A DNA stretch of 64,000 nt from Neostapfia colusana (taxonomy: Eukaryota; Streptophyta; Magnoliopsida; Poales; Poaceae). A program made the position numbers and the translations under genes. How positions within the stretch are numbered: the first letter of the stretch is position 1; each line of letters begins with the position of its first letter. The notes under the pieces were generated by a model, which saw only the letters and a list, made by a program, of their open reading frames with translations, did not search any database and had not been told where the DNA came from. Shown one piece after another: positions 11,662 to 23,440 of this stretch. The stretch covers positions 11,014,959 through 11,078,958 of the forward strand of contig JASWHV010000017.1 of the NCBI GenBank assembly GCA_030760725.1, read 5' to 3'.

Positions 11662-12463
11662 GCAGATTAATCCTAACAGTTGCTAAGAGGTGGTAGGACA
11701 GCACAATTCCTCACTAGCAAGAAATCAAGGTCTTACAAGTTCTTACCATGCGATGCAGGAGGCGCCGGCAATCAGCAAGGACAACAACAAACGGTGGCTG
11801 CCAGCACAACCTTATGGTGTCGTAGACAATTTTGTGGAGCTGTAGGTGGCTGCTAGATACAATTTGTGCAAAGGAACAGCTAGTACCACATTAGTCACAA
11901 CAAGTTGAATAAACGTTCCACGATGGTATTGTGCTGGTCCTAGCTCAAACCTTACTAGAGACGTGAGCCGTAACTCCACGTGACGTTGGATTACTATGGT
12001 AGGGAAGTTCGAACAGCCCGATCCGTTGTGTTTCAACAACGTTGAAAACAGCAAGTTGAACTTCGAAACATGAAACAAATGTTACACAAATTGTCTTTCT
12101 TTTTTTTGTACTTAGAAACTTTTTTTGTGATTGTAATCAGTGCGGCTTTTCTTTTTGCACGTGCCTTTTTCTTGCTGATCCGTGCAGCTTTTCTTTTGCA
12201 CTTGCCTTTTTTCTCAACTTTGGGTAGATAATGGAAATGGACTGAGAACAAAGTGGCACGAACTCAAAACTCTAGCGGTGAAAAACTTAGGACCAGCAAC
12301 TTGACACAAAAAGGCAACCGTGAATTCAATAAGTCGAGAGCTAAGTAGCCAAGCAAAAGGCTCAAAGTGTTTTTAGGATTTTTTATAGCGAACTTTTGTA
12401 GGCAAAAGTGGACTGTAGGTAAATGAAGAACAAGGAGAAGGAAATCTCTCACCGAGCAACCTG
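11662..12463 (-). other. untranslated leader of the CRM-like element
   Basis: About 800 bp between the primer site and gag. It contains a T/C-rich patch (about 12090-12220) with repeated cttttctttttgcac-like units. No gene is visible. Confidence 0.7.
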
Positions 12464-12476
12464 AAATCTGATACCA
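12464..12476 (-). other. primer-binding site, initiator tRNA-Met type
   Basis: The minus strand reads TGGTATCAGATTT two bases after the LTR end. TGGTATCAGA is complementary to the 3' end of plant initiator tRNA-Met, the usual minus-strand primer for chromoviruses. Confidence 0.85.
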
Positions 12477-12478
12477 CT

Positions 12479-13411
12479 TGATGAACCCATTGGGTACGGG
12501 AGACGCCCTATCTTTTGATGAGAGATGTTGGTAATGAACGAATTTGGTGGAGGCCGACATTGGCTGCCCGACTACCACAACCAGAATGGTGTGGCGCCTT
12601 GAGCGACAGTTACAGCGTCTCCTGGTAACTATGATTTCGGTGGAGGTCGACATTGGGCTACCCGACTACAACAACCACAAGGATGTTGCGCCTTAGCGAT
12701 AGTTACACCGGCTCCTGTTGTTGCTATACTTGCCGTGCCAAGAACAGCCTTGAATCTGCAAGCAATCGAAGAACAAGCAAGAACAAGATAACAAGCAAAC
12801 ACTCACGGGTGTGAAAAAGCTGGGGTTCTGATTCAAGTAATCGGAAGGTCTCGTCGACACTTGCGTTACAAGGAAGTAGCAATGGCTAAACTTACAGAAA
12901 ACAAAACCCGCACTGTCAAGGAGCTCTTGGACTACTTAAATAGGGGAGGGAAGAGGGAAATTCGTCCAGCAACAAAGGTAGGACGTGATCTCCCTTATTC
13001 CCTTCCTTTTCTGTGACAGACTACCATTTAATAGGGAAAGAAAGAGGGAAACCCATCCAGCAGCAAGGCAGGATATGATTTCCTCTATTTCTTTTCTTAT
13101 TAGCACATCTATCTTTAAATGGGGGAAGAAAGAGGGAATTTCGTCCAGCAGCAAAGTTGGACGAGATTTCCCTTATTCCTTTTCTTATTTGTCTAAATCT
13201 CTCTTTATTACATGGCCCCAGCCTCAAGATTTTCCCTCGGGTGGAGCAGCCTTTATTGCATTAATCCCTCCATCCCTCCTAGCTGGATCAATTCCCAAGC
13301 ACCTGATAATTAAGTTCACGTGCACGAGCGCGTGTCATTGGACCTTGATTAGCTGAGAGTGGTGAATGGGCTGGTGTTGTGGTTGTATCAACGGTAGCGA
13401 TGTCCGCATCA
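12479..13411 (-). repeat. 5' LTR of the CRM-like element, complete
   Basis: It is 933 bp long. On the plus strand it starts TGATGAACCC and ends CGCATCA, with short inverted termini TGATG/CATCA. A TATA-like tatttaa on the minus strand (12942-12936) is a possible promoter. The right flank is ccggg of the satellite. The left-hand target duplication would be outside the window. Confidence 0.9.
12948..13215 (-). repeat. three ~87-bp direct repeats within the CRM-like LTR
   Basis: Copies start near 12948, 13035 and 13121. Each has agagggaa, then cgtccagcagcaaag or a variant, then a pyrimidine-rich block ending ttcctttt. Two of the three survive in the truncated LTR at 6523-6884. They lie upstream of the TATA-like box in the element's own orientation, so they are U3 repeats. 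Confidence 0.75.
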
Positions 13412-16400
13412 CCGGGCAGCCGGACGGGACCTTTATGGAATACACCTCCGGACGGTGCAACTTGATAGTTTTGCGTGTGCGGAAGGCCATCTGGGTCAAA
13501 ATCAGGAAAGCGGGAAAGTCAGTTAAACTCATGAGCTCGGGTCCAGGGTAGTTGGACGGGACACTAACAAAATGCACGTCGGCACGCTGCAACTTGATTG
13601 TTTTGCATGCGCGGATGGCCATCTGGGTCAAAATCAGGAAAGTCAGTAAAACAAACTCGAGTCCCAGGAGGCCAGACGAGACCTTGATGTAAGTCACGTT
13701 CGTTCAGTGCAACTTGATGGTTTCGCATGCACAGATGGCGATCTGGGTTGAAATTAGGAACGCCAGCCAAACTCACAAACTCGGGTCCCCAGTGCCGAAT
13801 GGGACCTTGATGGAATAAACGTCTGGATGGTGTAACTTGAGTGTTTTGTATGCGTGGATGGCCATCTGGATCAAAACCGGGAAAGTCGGTATGACTCTCA
13901 AACTCAGGTCTCGGGAGGCCATACGGGGCCTTGACGAAATACACATTCCGACGGTGCAACTTCATGGTTTTGCATCCGCGGATGGCCATCTGGGTCGAGA
14001 TAGGAAGGCTCGGGAAAACTGTCAAACTCGGGTCTTGGGCGGCAGGACAGGACCTAGATGGAATACACGTTCGGACGGTGCAACTTGATGGTTTTACATG
14101 CGCGGATGGCCATCTGGTTCGAAATTGGGAAAGTTGGGAAAATTAATAAACTCGGGTCCCGGGACGGCAGACTGTACCTTGATGGAATACAAGTTCGGAT
14201 GGTGCAACAGGATGGTTTTGCATGCGCGGATGGCTGTCTGGGTCAAAACCGAGAAAGTTGGTAAATTCGGTAAAACTCACAAACTCTGTCCCGGGAAGCC
14301 GGACGCGACCTACACGGAATACAGGTCCGGATGGTGCAACTTGATGGTTTTACGTGTACGGATGACCATCTAGGTCGAAATCTGGATAGTGGGGAAAGTC
14401 AGTAAAACTCACGAACTCGGGTCCAGGGTTGTTGGACGGGACATTAACCAAATGCACGTCTCGACGCTGCAACTTGATTGCTTTGCATGCGCCGATGGCT
14501 ATCTGGGTCAAAATCAGGAAAGTCAGTAAGAGAAACTCGAGTCCCGGAAGGCCGGACGGGGACCTTGATGTAAGTCACGTCCGTTCAGTGCAACTTGATG
14601 GTTTCGCATGCACGGATGGCGATTTGGGTTCAAATTAGGAACGTTGGCCAAACTCACGAACTCGGGTCCCGGGTGGCCGAACGGGACCATGATAGAATAA
14701 ACATCCGGATGGTGTAACTTGAGTTTTTTGTATGCGCGGATGGCCATCTGAATCCAAACCGGGAAAGTTGGTATAACTCTCAAACTCGGGTCTCGGGCGG
14801 CCCGACGGGGCCCTGACGAAATACACATCCGGACGGTGCAACTTCATGCTTTTGCATCCGCGGATGGCCATCTGGGTCGAAATAGGACGGCTCGGGAAAA
14901 CTCACAAACTCGGGTCTCAGGCGGCCGTACAGGACCTAGATGGAATACACGTTCGGACGGTGCAACTTGATGGTTTTACATGCGCGGATGGCCATCTGGG
15001 TCGAAATTAGGAAAGTTGGAAAAATTAATGAACGCGGGTCCCGGAATGGCAGACTGGACCTTAATGGAATACACGTTTGGATGGTGCAACAGGATGGTTT
15101 GGCATGCACGGATGGCCATCTGAGTCAAAATCAAGAAAGTCAGTAAATTTGATAAAACTCACAAACTCTGTCCCGGGAAGCCGGACGCGACCTTGACGGA
15201 GTACATATCCGGATGGTGCAACTTGATGGTTTTGCATGTGCGGATGGCTATGTAGGTCGTAGACAGAAAAGTCACGAAAACTAACAAAATGGGGCGCCGG
15301 GCAGCCGGACGGGACCTTTACGGAATACACCTCCGGACGGTGCAACTTGATGGTTTTGCGTGTGCGGATTGTCATCTGGGTCGAAATCGGGAAAGTGGGG
15401 AAAGTCAGTGAAACTCACGAACTCGGGTCCAGGGTGGTTGGACGGGACATTAACAAAATGCACGTCTGGACGCTGCAACTTGATTGTTTTGCATGCGCGG
15501 ATGGTCATCTGGGTCAAAATCAGGTAACTCAGTAAAAAAACTCGAGTCCCGGGAGGCCGGACAGGACCTTGATGTAAGTCACGTTCATTCAGTGCAACTT
15601 GACGGTTTCGCATGCATGGATGGTGATCTGGGTTGAAATTAGGAACGTCGGCCACACTCACAAACTCGGGTCACGGGTGGCTAAACGGGACCTTGACGGA
15701 ATAAACGTCCTGATGGTGTAACTTGAGTGTTTTGTATGCGCGGATGGCATCTTGATCGAAACCAGGAAAGTCGGTATAACTCCCAAAGTCGGGTCTCGGA
15801 CGGCCGGACGGGGTCTTGACGAAATACACATCCGGACGGTGCAACTTCTTGGTTTTGCATCCGCGGATGGCCATCTTGGTTGAGATAGGAAGGCTCGGGA
15901 AAACTCACAAACTCGGGTCTCAGGCGGCCGGACATGACCTAGATGGAATACACGTTTGGACGGTGCAACTTGATGGTTTTCACATGCGCGGATGCCCATT
16001 TGGGTCGAAATTGGGAAAGTTTGAAAAATTAACGAACTCGGGTCCCAGGACGGCGGACAGGACCTTGACAGAATACACGTTCGGATGGTGCAACAAGATG
16101 ATTTTGCATGCTCGGATGGCCATCAAGGTCAAAATCGAGAAAGTCGATAAATTCGGTAAAACTCACAAACTCTGTCCCGGGAAGGCGGACGCGATCTTGA
16201 CGGAATACATGTCCGGATGGTGCAACTTGATGATTTTGCATGTTCAAATGGTCATCTAGGTCGTAGACTGAAAAGTCAGGAAAATCACAAAATGGGGCGC
16301 CGGGCAGCTGGACGGGATCTTTACGGAACACAAATCCAGACGGTGCAACTTGATGGTTTTGTGTGTGGCCATTTGGGTCGAAATCAGGAAAGTGGGGAAA

Positions 16401-18430
16401 GTCAGTAAAACTCACGAACAAGGGTCCAGAGTGGTTGGACGGGACATTAACAAAATGCACGTCTGGACGCTGCAACTTTATTGTTTTGCATGCCCGGATG
16501 GCCATCTGGGTCAAAGTCAGGAAAGTCAGTAAAACAAACTCGAGTCCCGGGAGGCCGGACAGGACGTTGATGTAAGTCACGTCCGTTCAGTGCAACTTGA
16601 TGGTTTTTCGCATGCACGGATAGTAATCTGGGTTGAAATTAGGAACGTCAGCCAAACTCAGGAACTCGGATCTCGGGTGGCCGAACGGTACCTTGACGGA
16701 ATAAACGTCCGGATGGTGTAACTTGAGTGTTTTGTATTCGCGGATGGCCATCTGGATCAAAACCGGGAAAGTCGGTATAACACTCAAACTCGGGTCTCGG
16801 GTGGTCGAACGGGGCCTTGACAAAATACACTTTCAGATGGTGCAAGTTCATGGTTTTGCATCCGCGGATGGCCATCTGGGTCGAGATAGGAAGGCTCGGG
16901 AAACTCACAAACTCAGGTCTCGAGCGGTCGGGCAGGACTTAAATGGAATACACGTTCGGACGGTGCAACTTGATGGTTTTACATGCGCGGATGGCCACCT
17001 GGGTCAAAATTGGGAAAGTTGGGAAAATTAATGATCTTGGGTCCTGGGACGGCGGACTGGACCTTGACGGAATACACGTTCGGATGGTGCCACGGGATGG
17101 TTTTGCATGCGCGGATGGCCATCTGGGTCAAAATTGAGAAAGTCGGTAAATTCGGTAAAACTCACAAACTCTGTCCCGAGAAGCCAGACGCGACCTTGAC
17201 GGAATACATGTCCGGATGGTGCAACTTGATGATTTTGCATGTGCGGATGGTTATCTAGGTCGTAGACAGAAAAGTCGGGAAAACTAACAAACTGGGGCAC
17301 CGGGCAGCCGGACGGGACCTTTATGGAATACACCTCCGGACGGTGCAACTTGAAGGTTTTGCGTGTTTGGATGGCCATCTGTGTCAAAATCGGGAAAGCG
17401 GGAAAGCCAGTAAAATTCATGAACTCGGGTCCAGGGTGGTTGGATGGGACACTAATAAAATGCACGTCGGCATGGTGCAACTTGATTGTTTTGCATACGC
17501 GGATGTCCATTTGGGTCAAAATCAGGAAAGTCGGTAAAACAAACTCGAGTCCCGGGAGGCCGGACGGGATCTTGATGTAAGTCACGTTCGTTCAGTGCAA
17601 CTATGGTTTCGCATGCACGGATGATGATCTGGGTATAAATTAGGAACGTCGGCCAAACTCACGAACTCGGGTACCGGGTGGCCGAACGGGACCTTGATGG
17701 AATAAACTTCCGGATGGTGTAACTTGAGTGTTTTTTATGCGTGGATGGCCATCTGGATCAAAACCGGGAAAGTCGGTATAACTCTCAAACTCGGGTCTCG
17801 GACGGCTGGACGGGGCCCTGACGAAATACACATCCGGACGGTGCAACTTCATGGTTTTGCATCCGCAGATGGCCATCTGGGTCGAGATTGGAAGGCTGGA
17901 GAAAACTCACAAACTTGGGTCTCGGGCGGCCATACAGGACCTAGATGGAATACACGTTCAGACGGTGCAACTTGATGGTTTTACATGCACAGATGGCCAT
18001 CTGGGTCGAAACTGGGAGGGTTAGGAAAATTAATAAACTCAGGTCCCGAGACGGCGGACTGGACCTTGACGGAATACACGTACGGATGGTGCAACAGGAT
18101 GGTTTTGCATGCGCGGATGGCCATCTGGGACAAAATCGAGAAAATCGGTAAATTCGGTAAAACTCACAAACTCTGTCCCAAGAATCCGGACGCGACCTTG
18201 ACGGAATACATGTCCGGATGGTGCAAATTAATGGTTTTGCATGTGCGGATGGCTATCTAGGTCATAGACAGAAAATCGGGAAAACTAACAAACTGGGGCG
18301 CCGGGCAGCCGGACGGGACCTTTACGGAATACACCTCCAGACGGTGTAACTTGATGGTTTTGCGTGTGCGGATGGCCATCTGGGTCGAAATCGGGAAAGT
18401 GGGGAAAGTCAGTGAAACTCATGAACTCGG
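13412..18430. repeat. tandem satellite, block 1, eight-monomer higher-order repeat
   Basis: About 40 monomers of ~121-133 bp share a core gcaacttgatggttttgcat followed by gcgcggatggcc. The distinctive monomer with gacattaacaaaatgcacgt then gcaactt recurs with its gcaac at 13588, 14468, 15474, 16472 and 17477. The spacings are 880, 1006, 998 and 1005 bp. One full unit holds eight distinguishable monomers. The 880-bp unit has lost one monomer through a fusion near 14340-14380. Short open frames on both strands are shadows of the repeat. The block is interrupted at 18430 and resumes at 50005. Confidence 0.95.
18426..18430. repeat. target-site duplication CTCGG, left copy
   Basis: CTCGG precedes the LTR start TGTGACACC. 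It is repeated at 50005-50009 after the LTR end GGCGTCACA. Removing the insert and one copy rebuilds a normal satellite monomer (ctcgggtccagg). Confidence 0.95.
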
Positions 18431-18569
18431 TGTGACACCTCATCTCGGGTGTCAGCATATGTTCACGTGTTATGAAGAAGAAAACATTTTAAGAAAAGAA
18501 GGAACAATGACAAATATCAAAAGGATAGCCAACAAAGCCCTTAGAGTGCGTCGAAGACAACTTCCGCGG

Positions 18570-19110
18570 CCAGCAGGCCACGTGGCGTGATCGGAGCTCA
18601 TCCCTGCGAAGTGGGGAGAGGCCGCCGCCAAGCTGGCTACGTGGCAGGCTCGGGGCTCGTCTCCGCAAAGGGGAGAGGTCCGATCCTGTGGGACACGTGT
18701 TGCCACGGAGCTAGCCTCTGCGGAAGAAGCAAAGGCATTTCCGCAGGACACGTGTCATCCTCGGAGCTAGTCCTCGCGGAAATCAGAGGACCATCCGCGC
18801 GGGATACGTGTCGATCTCGGAGCTCACCTGCGAGAGGTCCTGTTCTATTAGACACGCGTCGCCACCGGAGCTTATCTCCGGGAGGTCTGTCGCTGCTGGA
18901 CACGTGTCGACCACGGGGCACGTCCCTGAGGAAAGAAGAAGGGGAAGACCGGCGCCAACACGTGGCGTGCGTGGAGCTCACCTCCGAAGAAGAGGGAGGT
19001 CTCGCTCGTGACACGCGGCACAACCGGAGCTCATCTCTGCGGAAGAAGAGATACCAGGTTCGGAAAGATACGTGGAGCTTCCGGAGCTCATCACCGCGGA
19101 GGTAACGAGT
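18570..19110 (+). promoter_or_regulatory. U3 array of G-box/ABRE-like (ACGTG) repeats
   Basis: Roughly ten degenerate units of ~50-55 bp each carry an ACGTG or ACGCG core (gccacgtggc, gacacgtgt) followed by cggagct and a g/c-gcgga box. The array lies just upstream of the TATA box at 19264. CACGTG and ACGTGTC are binding cores of plant bZIP and bHLH factors. A regulatory role is inferred from position and repetition. Confidence 0.55.
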
Positions 19111-19263
19111 CTGGAGCGGTTTTTACGCGTAAAGATACCGGTACGCAACAGAAACTGATCTAAACTCCACGATGTTACCAAAGATAAGACGTCAGGATCT
19201 AACAAAGATCTGAATAAGACTCTTATTCGGGATCCAATCAGATTAGGACTCTTCCCTTCCAAT

Positions 19264-19271
19264 TATAAATA
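19264..19271 (+). promoter_or_regulatory. LTR TATA box (Tekay-like family)
   Basis: TATAAATA follows the G-box array in the 5' LTR. The same box is at 27558-27565 in the solo LTR and 36913-36920 in the 3' LTR, in an identical local context (tataaatagaac). Confidence 0.7.
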
Positions 19272-21395
19272 GAACGCAAAACCTCTGGCCGAAACCACAA
19301 ACTTTTCTTTCAATTCCTGAGCCGACGACTTAGGGCCCTAGCCCTAACTCGCCGAGCAAAACATCGACGAAGCGCAACAAGGGAGATCATCGAAGGAGAA
19401 CCAAGCGGTCTGAGGAGGACCTCGAAGACAAGAAGAGCGTGAGGTAGGACTTCGATACCACCTTACGACATCATTGTGTTCATCTTTGCATCTGTTCTTC
19501 AATTCCTTTCGAACAGAAGCCTTCTCGTGGGCAGATCACTCGATGATCAGTTTGATCTAAATACAAGATCATCGCCACGTCCACCTTTGATCCAAACACC
19601 TCTGCCCATGTAAGCCATGCAAGAGCACAACAATCTAATAACAAATCATAGGATAGCATCCATGTGCATCATCGCATCTAGTTTAAGATTTGCGCATGAT
19701 ATTGATTGCTGTGAATCTTATATGCGCGTGAATCCTACATAACAGGACAGATCCAGGGAGCTGTCTACGACGAGCTGCAGCAACAAGGTTTTGAGAATCA
19801 AGAACAACCAGAACTGCAAGAACAAGGCAAGTGCTCCTTGACCATGTTGATCCTATGTTTTTGGTAAAAACTGTTTTGTTTTGCAAAAAGGTGTGTGTGT
19901 GCTGAGTCAAACATGATGGGAAACCCGTTTATAGGAGTTTACTAGTTTTGGTTAAACCACCCTTGTCGCCAGGGAAGTTTATGAGTCGGGTATGGTTTTT
20001 GTTTTATGCTTCGCTGAGTCCATGGGATTGGGAAGCGAGATAGATGTGTCTAGCTAACTGCACTCGTACTGATAATAAGTAACTGATGAGGTTAATGAAC
20101 ATGGATCGGAGGGAGATCTAGGCAAGCCTGGGTTTGTGAATGAGGTAGCATGAGATGGTGGTTTTACTTGCCGTAGATCTAAGGACCGGTTTATGCATGC
20201 ACATGCCAGGATAACAGTGCCACCACAAGGCCAAGTATGGGTGCGGCTTAGCTGAGTAATTAGGTAAGTTGCTAGAGTATTATGGACTGTGGAAGGCGCG
20301 GGGAATGGGAGTCGAGTGAGGACTGCCCTGGGAACTGCATGGCACAAGAGGGGGCCCGTGGATGGGAGAATTGGAGATTCTAGCCTGCCGGTGAAACCTT
20401 AGTGAGTCCATACATCTAGTAACCCCTTTGTAAAGGCTATTTTGTGATATCTTGACCATACATCGATGGATGTGTACTGGTATAATGGAGGTTCTGCAGT
20501 CGCCGACGGGTGACGAAATCACAAACTTATGGGTAAAGAGGTGCAAACTCTGTAGAGTTATTAAAACTATCATGATAGCCGAGCTTACGGTCACGAGAAC
20601 CTGGCTAAACTGCCATGATTAGATGGGATGGTTATTGGGAAGGTTCTTGGTTATGATTATTGGTTTGGAACTGTTGAGTCTGGATGATGAGATGTTTGCA
20701 TGACTGTTGAGTCATGACATGAGAATTGGTCTCGGTGTGAGACGAGGTTGACTTGTGAGATGAGATGGTAGCGAATACGAGGAGGTATTCGTGAGAATGA
20801 ATAAAGGATTGGTTAATGTTTGGATGGAACACGAGAAGTGATGAAGGTATGTTGGTAATTTGATTCATGCTGGGATTACATTCGTCTAAAGTTAAGTTGC
20901 GGCTTTATCATGATTTTACAAGATTGCTTTTCTGCAAATAAGCTTTTTATACCTACCTTGTTTATAAGCTGCATACCATGTGTTTTCCCGCACTTGCTGA
21001 GTACATCATTGTACTCAACCTTGCATTATTACTTCATCATCAGCAGCAGGAGAAGCCTACTATAAAGATCAAGTGGAACATTATGGCGTGTGATCTGTTC
21101 TCAACCTTGCCTGCGGAAGGAGTAGAGATGGAGCCACTTCTGCTTAGTTTTGCTTCCGCATTAGTTTTTGCTTCCGCATTTAAATAAGGACTTCCGCTGC
21201 ATAGAAATAAGACTTCCGCTGTAAGCATGAGTCCAAGACTCATGAGGTATTGTAATAAACTCTGTTATTCGTGGTAATATATAATCTGAATTCAGTTTAT
21301 GGAACGTATGTGTATGTGTGAGGAACATCCTGGGCACACATATGCATTAGTTCTCGGTTCCGTGGTTTTCCCACAGAATTGAGGGCGTCACAGAT

Positions 21396-21408
21396 TGGTA
21401 TCAGAGCC
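21396..21408 (+). other. primer-binding site, initiator tRNA-Met type
   Basis: TGGTATCAGAGCC lies four bases after the 5' LTR end and matches the complement of the plant initiator tRNA-Met 3' end. Confidence 0.9.
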
Positions 21409-21798
21409 ACGGGTTGACAGTAGGTTACACGCCTAGGTACAAAGTCTTAGATAGATAATAGAGATACGAGTTAACCCCAAGAAGGAGTTACAGGCGTCCT
21501 AAGGTAAATAGCTTAGATTGGCCTTTTAAAACCACCCTGACATAGGAAACCATCCTTGAATAGGAGTTGTGTGGGCCCTTGTGATGATTATTTGTGAATA
21601 TGTGCTTAGTATGAGTTGTGGGACGTCTCAAAAACGTTATCCATATCCATACGTAAGAAGAAAGAGTGTGAGATGCTTCGGCACTTGATCACATCCTCAT
21701 AAGGGATAATATATATAGTCCAACTCACCTTGATACATATAGTTGAAAGGACCTACCTAACCTTCTAATCTTCTATTCTATTTTAACCTCTCTCACAG
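21409..21798 (+). other. untranslated leader of the Tekay-like element
   Basis: About 390 bp between primer site and gag start. No gene or clear repeat is visible. Confidence 0.7.
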
Positions 21799-22307
21799 AT
21801 GGTGAGAGGAAACGCCAGCCGAAGGAACGTCCAAGAAGATGACCACGAGGAAGTTCCTGCTAACCCCGGAGCTGGCGAGAACAACCAAGGAAGGTTGATG
21901 GCCATGCAAAACCAGCTTATGCAAACCATGATCCAAACTTTGGGTCAGTTGCAGGCCAACCAAAACCCCGTTCCGGCACCACCGCCACCACCACCGCCGG
22001 CTCATAACAAGTTGGGAGAGTTCATGACGACTCGACCACCCACCTTTGCTCAAGCAAGCGACCCCATGGAGGCCGATGATTGGTTGAAATCCATGGAGAA
22101 GAAGCTCGCCATTGTTCAGTGCAACGACCGAGAGAAGGTTCTCTTTACGTCGCACCAACTTATGGGAGCTGCTGCCGACTGGTGGGATGCTTTGAGCAAC
22201 GCCCATGCCAACCCGGAGACAATCACTTGGACTGAGTTCAAGGAAAGTTTCCGCTCTCACTACATCCATGTTGGTGTAATGATGCTCAAAAGACAGGAGT
22301 TTGAAGG
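21799..22307 (+). pseudogene. gag of the Tekay-like element, N-terminal part
   Basis: It starts MVRGNASRRN at the first ATG after the leader. A Gln-rich stretch and a run of prolines near residue 57 are followed by a retrotransposon gag region (ADDWLKSMEKKL, AADWWDAL). The frame is open until element D interrupts it after codon 169. It resumes in the same frame at 32071 once D and one GAAGG copy are discounted. Gag forms the virus-like particle in the cytoplasm. Confidence 0.9.
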
Positions 22308-23383
22308 TGTCGGTACCCTCGATATGGGGTACCCGCAGGGAGAGCTTCGAAGGCGCCACGCGTCCAGCGGGGCCGGACCTCCCTCTCCTCAGAGGAGAGC
22401 TCCGGGCCCACCACGTGGCATACAAAAGCTGGACCTCCCCCTCCGCGGGAGAGAGGTCCGAAGGTGCCGCGTGTCCGGAGAGGCCGGACCTCCCTCTCCT
22501 CAGAGAGGAGCTCCGGGCTCGCCGCGTGGCCAACAGAAGCCGAACCTCCCCCTCCGCGGGGAGAGGTCCGAAGGCTCCACGTGTCCTGCGGGGCCGGACC
22601 CCCCTCTCTTTTGAGGAGGGCTCTGGGCCCACCATGTGGCCAGCAGAACGGCGCTGCCTGCCCCCGAGCGATAGGCAGCGGGCGTAAAGACGCCCCATAC
22701 CTTGCCCGTACAAGGTATTCAAGGCCCGCGCCTTCCCAAGACGCGGAGCACGCCTCTGTCAGGTGCCGTTGCGCCCAGTCGCATCACAGACTGGCGCACA
22801 GTGTCAGAGGCTGCCAGCCAATAAACGCAGCAACAAGACATCCCATGCCGCCCCCGCCGTCATCATCCACTACAACTAGCATGTGGCATGGGCAGAGCTA
22901 CAAGACGAAGACTCAGAAGCCTTCGGCAGAGACAACTATCGGCATAACTGCAGATACGGTAGATATCAGTCAATCTCCCCGGGACCACCTGTCGGGTCGC
23001 GGCCCCCCTTGTAAGCCACCCGAGTCTTGGACTATAAAAGGCTCGGGTAGGCGACGTTAGTAGGGGTTCGGACTCTAGCCATTCGGACCCTGGGTTCGCA
23101 CTTTGCAACTCATACACTAGCCATACACTCCCAAGCTGTAACTCACCCCCAAGCTCAGGACTCCGGCCCTGAGTAGCAAGCAATACAGCGAGCTCCATAG
23201 CTCGCCGTGGATGTAGGGTTTTACGCTCCGGCGGCCTGAACCACGTAAAACTCACCGCGTCAAGCTCTTACTAACTCGTCCATCCGCGCAAGCTCTCCGT
23301 AAGGGACTAGCCCCACCGAAAAAAGAACCTCCGCAGGCTGCCCAGTGCAGGCCCGGGGGAAGTGTCGACCGAACACTTCGACA
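22308..23383 (+). repeat. 5' LTR of element D
   Basis: It begins TGTCGGTACC and ends CACTTCGACA, 1,076 bp. The TATA box TATAAAAG is at 23033-23040. It lacks about 41 bp, present in the 3' LTR after gtaccccc (30955 + about 22 to 62), so the LTRs differ by one deletion plus scattered substitutions. Confidence 0.95.
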
Positions 23384-23404
23384 TTTGGCGCGCCAGGTAG
23401 GGGG
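23384..23404 (+). other. putative primer-binding site of element D
   Basis: TTTGGCGCGCCAGGTAGGGG directly follows the LTR. It contains the palindrome GGCGCGCC and is not of Met type. The same sequence, reversed, follows the 5' LTR of element C at 48771-48787. I cannot name the tRNA with confidence. Confidence 0.6.
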
Positions 23405-23440
23405 CTTTTCCCCTTCCGCAACGAGTTTCCGCCGACAAAG

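Larger units (their letters stand above)
6523..13411 (-). mobile_element. CRM-like Ty3/gypsy chromovirus inserted in the satellite
   Basis: Read on the minus strand, the order is 5' LTR (13411-12479), Met primer site, leader, gag-protease-RT-RNase H-integrase, purine tract (6897-6885) and 3' LTR (6884 down to the break at 6523). The LTR termini are TGATG...CATCA. Its right end abuts satellite sequence (ccgggcagccgg), so it landed in the array. The integrase tail with LKPYMGEEDTFESRTTQLQ, and a reading frame that runs into the 3' LTR, resemble the CRM (centromeric retrotransposon) clade. The clade call is from remembered motifs, not a tree; Reina is the main alternative. Confidence 0.8.
18431..21392 (+). 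repeat. 5' LTR of the Tekay-like element
   Basis: It begins TGTGACACC and ends GGCGTCACA, so the termini form a TGTGAC/GTCACA inverted repeat. U3 has an array of ACGTG-containing repeats (about 18570-19110). A TATA box (TATAAATA) lies at 19264-19271. The 3' LTR and the solo LTR at 26714 are homologous. By eye the 5' and 3' LTRs differ by a few percent and the solo LTR by more. Open frames in it are short and not conserved as protein. Confidence 0.95.

Noticed and set aside
13412..18430. CRISPR-like regular repeats
   Set aside because: Units are 121-133 bp, adjacent and all related, with no unique spacers, and the surroundings are plant retroelements.
21396..21408. Part of a tRNA-Met gene
   Set aside because: Only the 3'-end complement is present, next to an LTR; it is a primer-binding site, not a tRNA gene.
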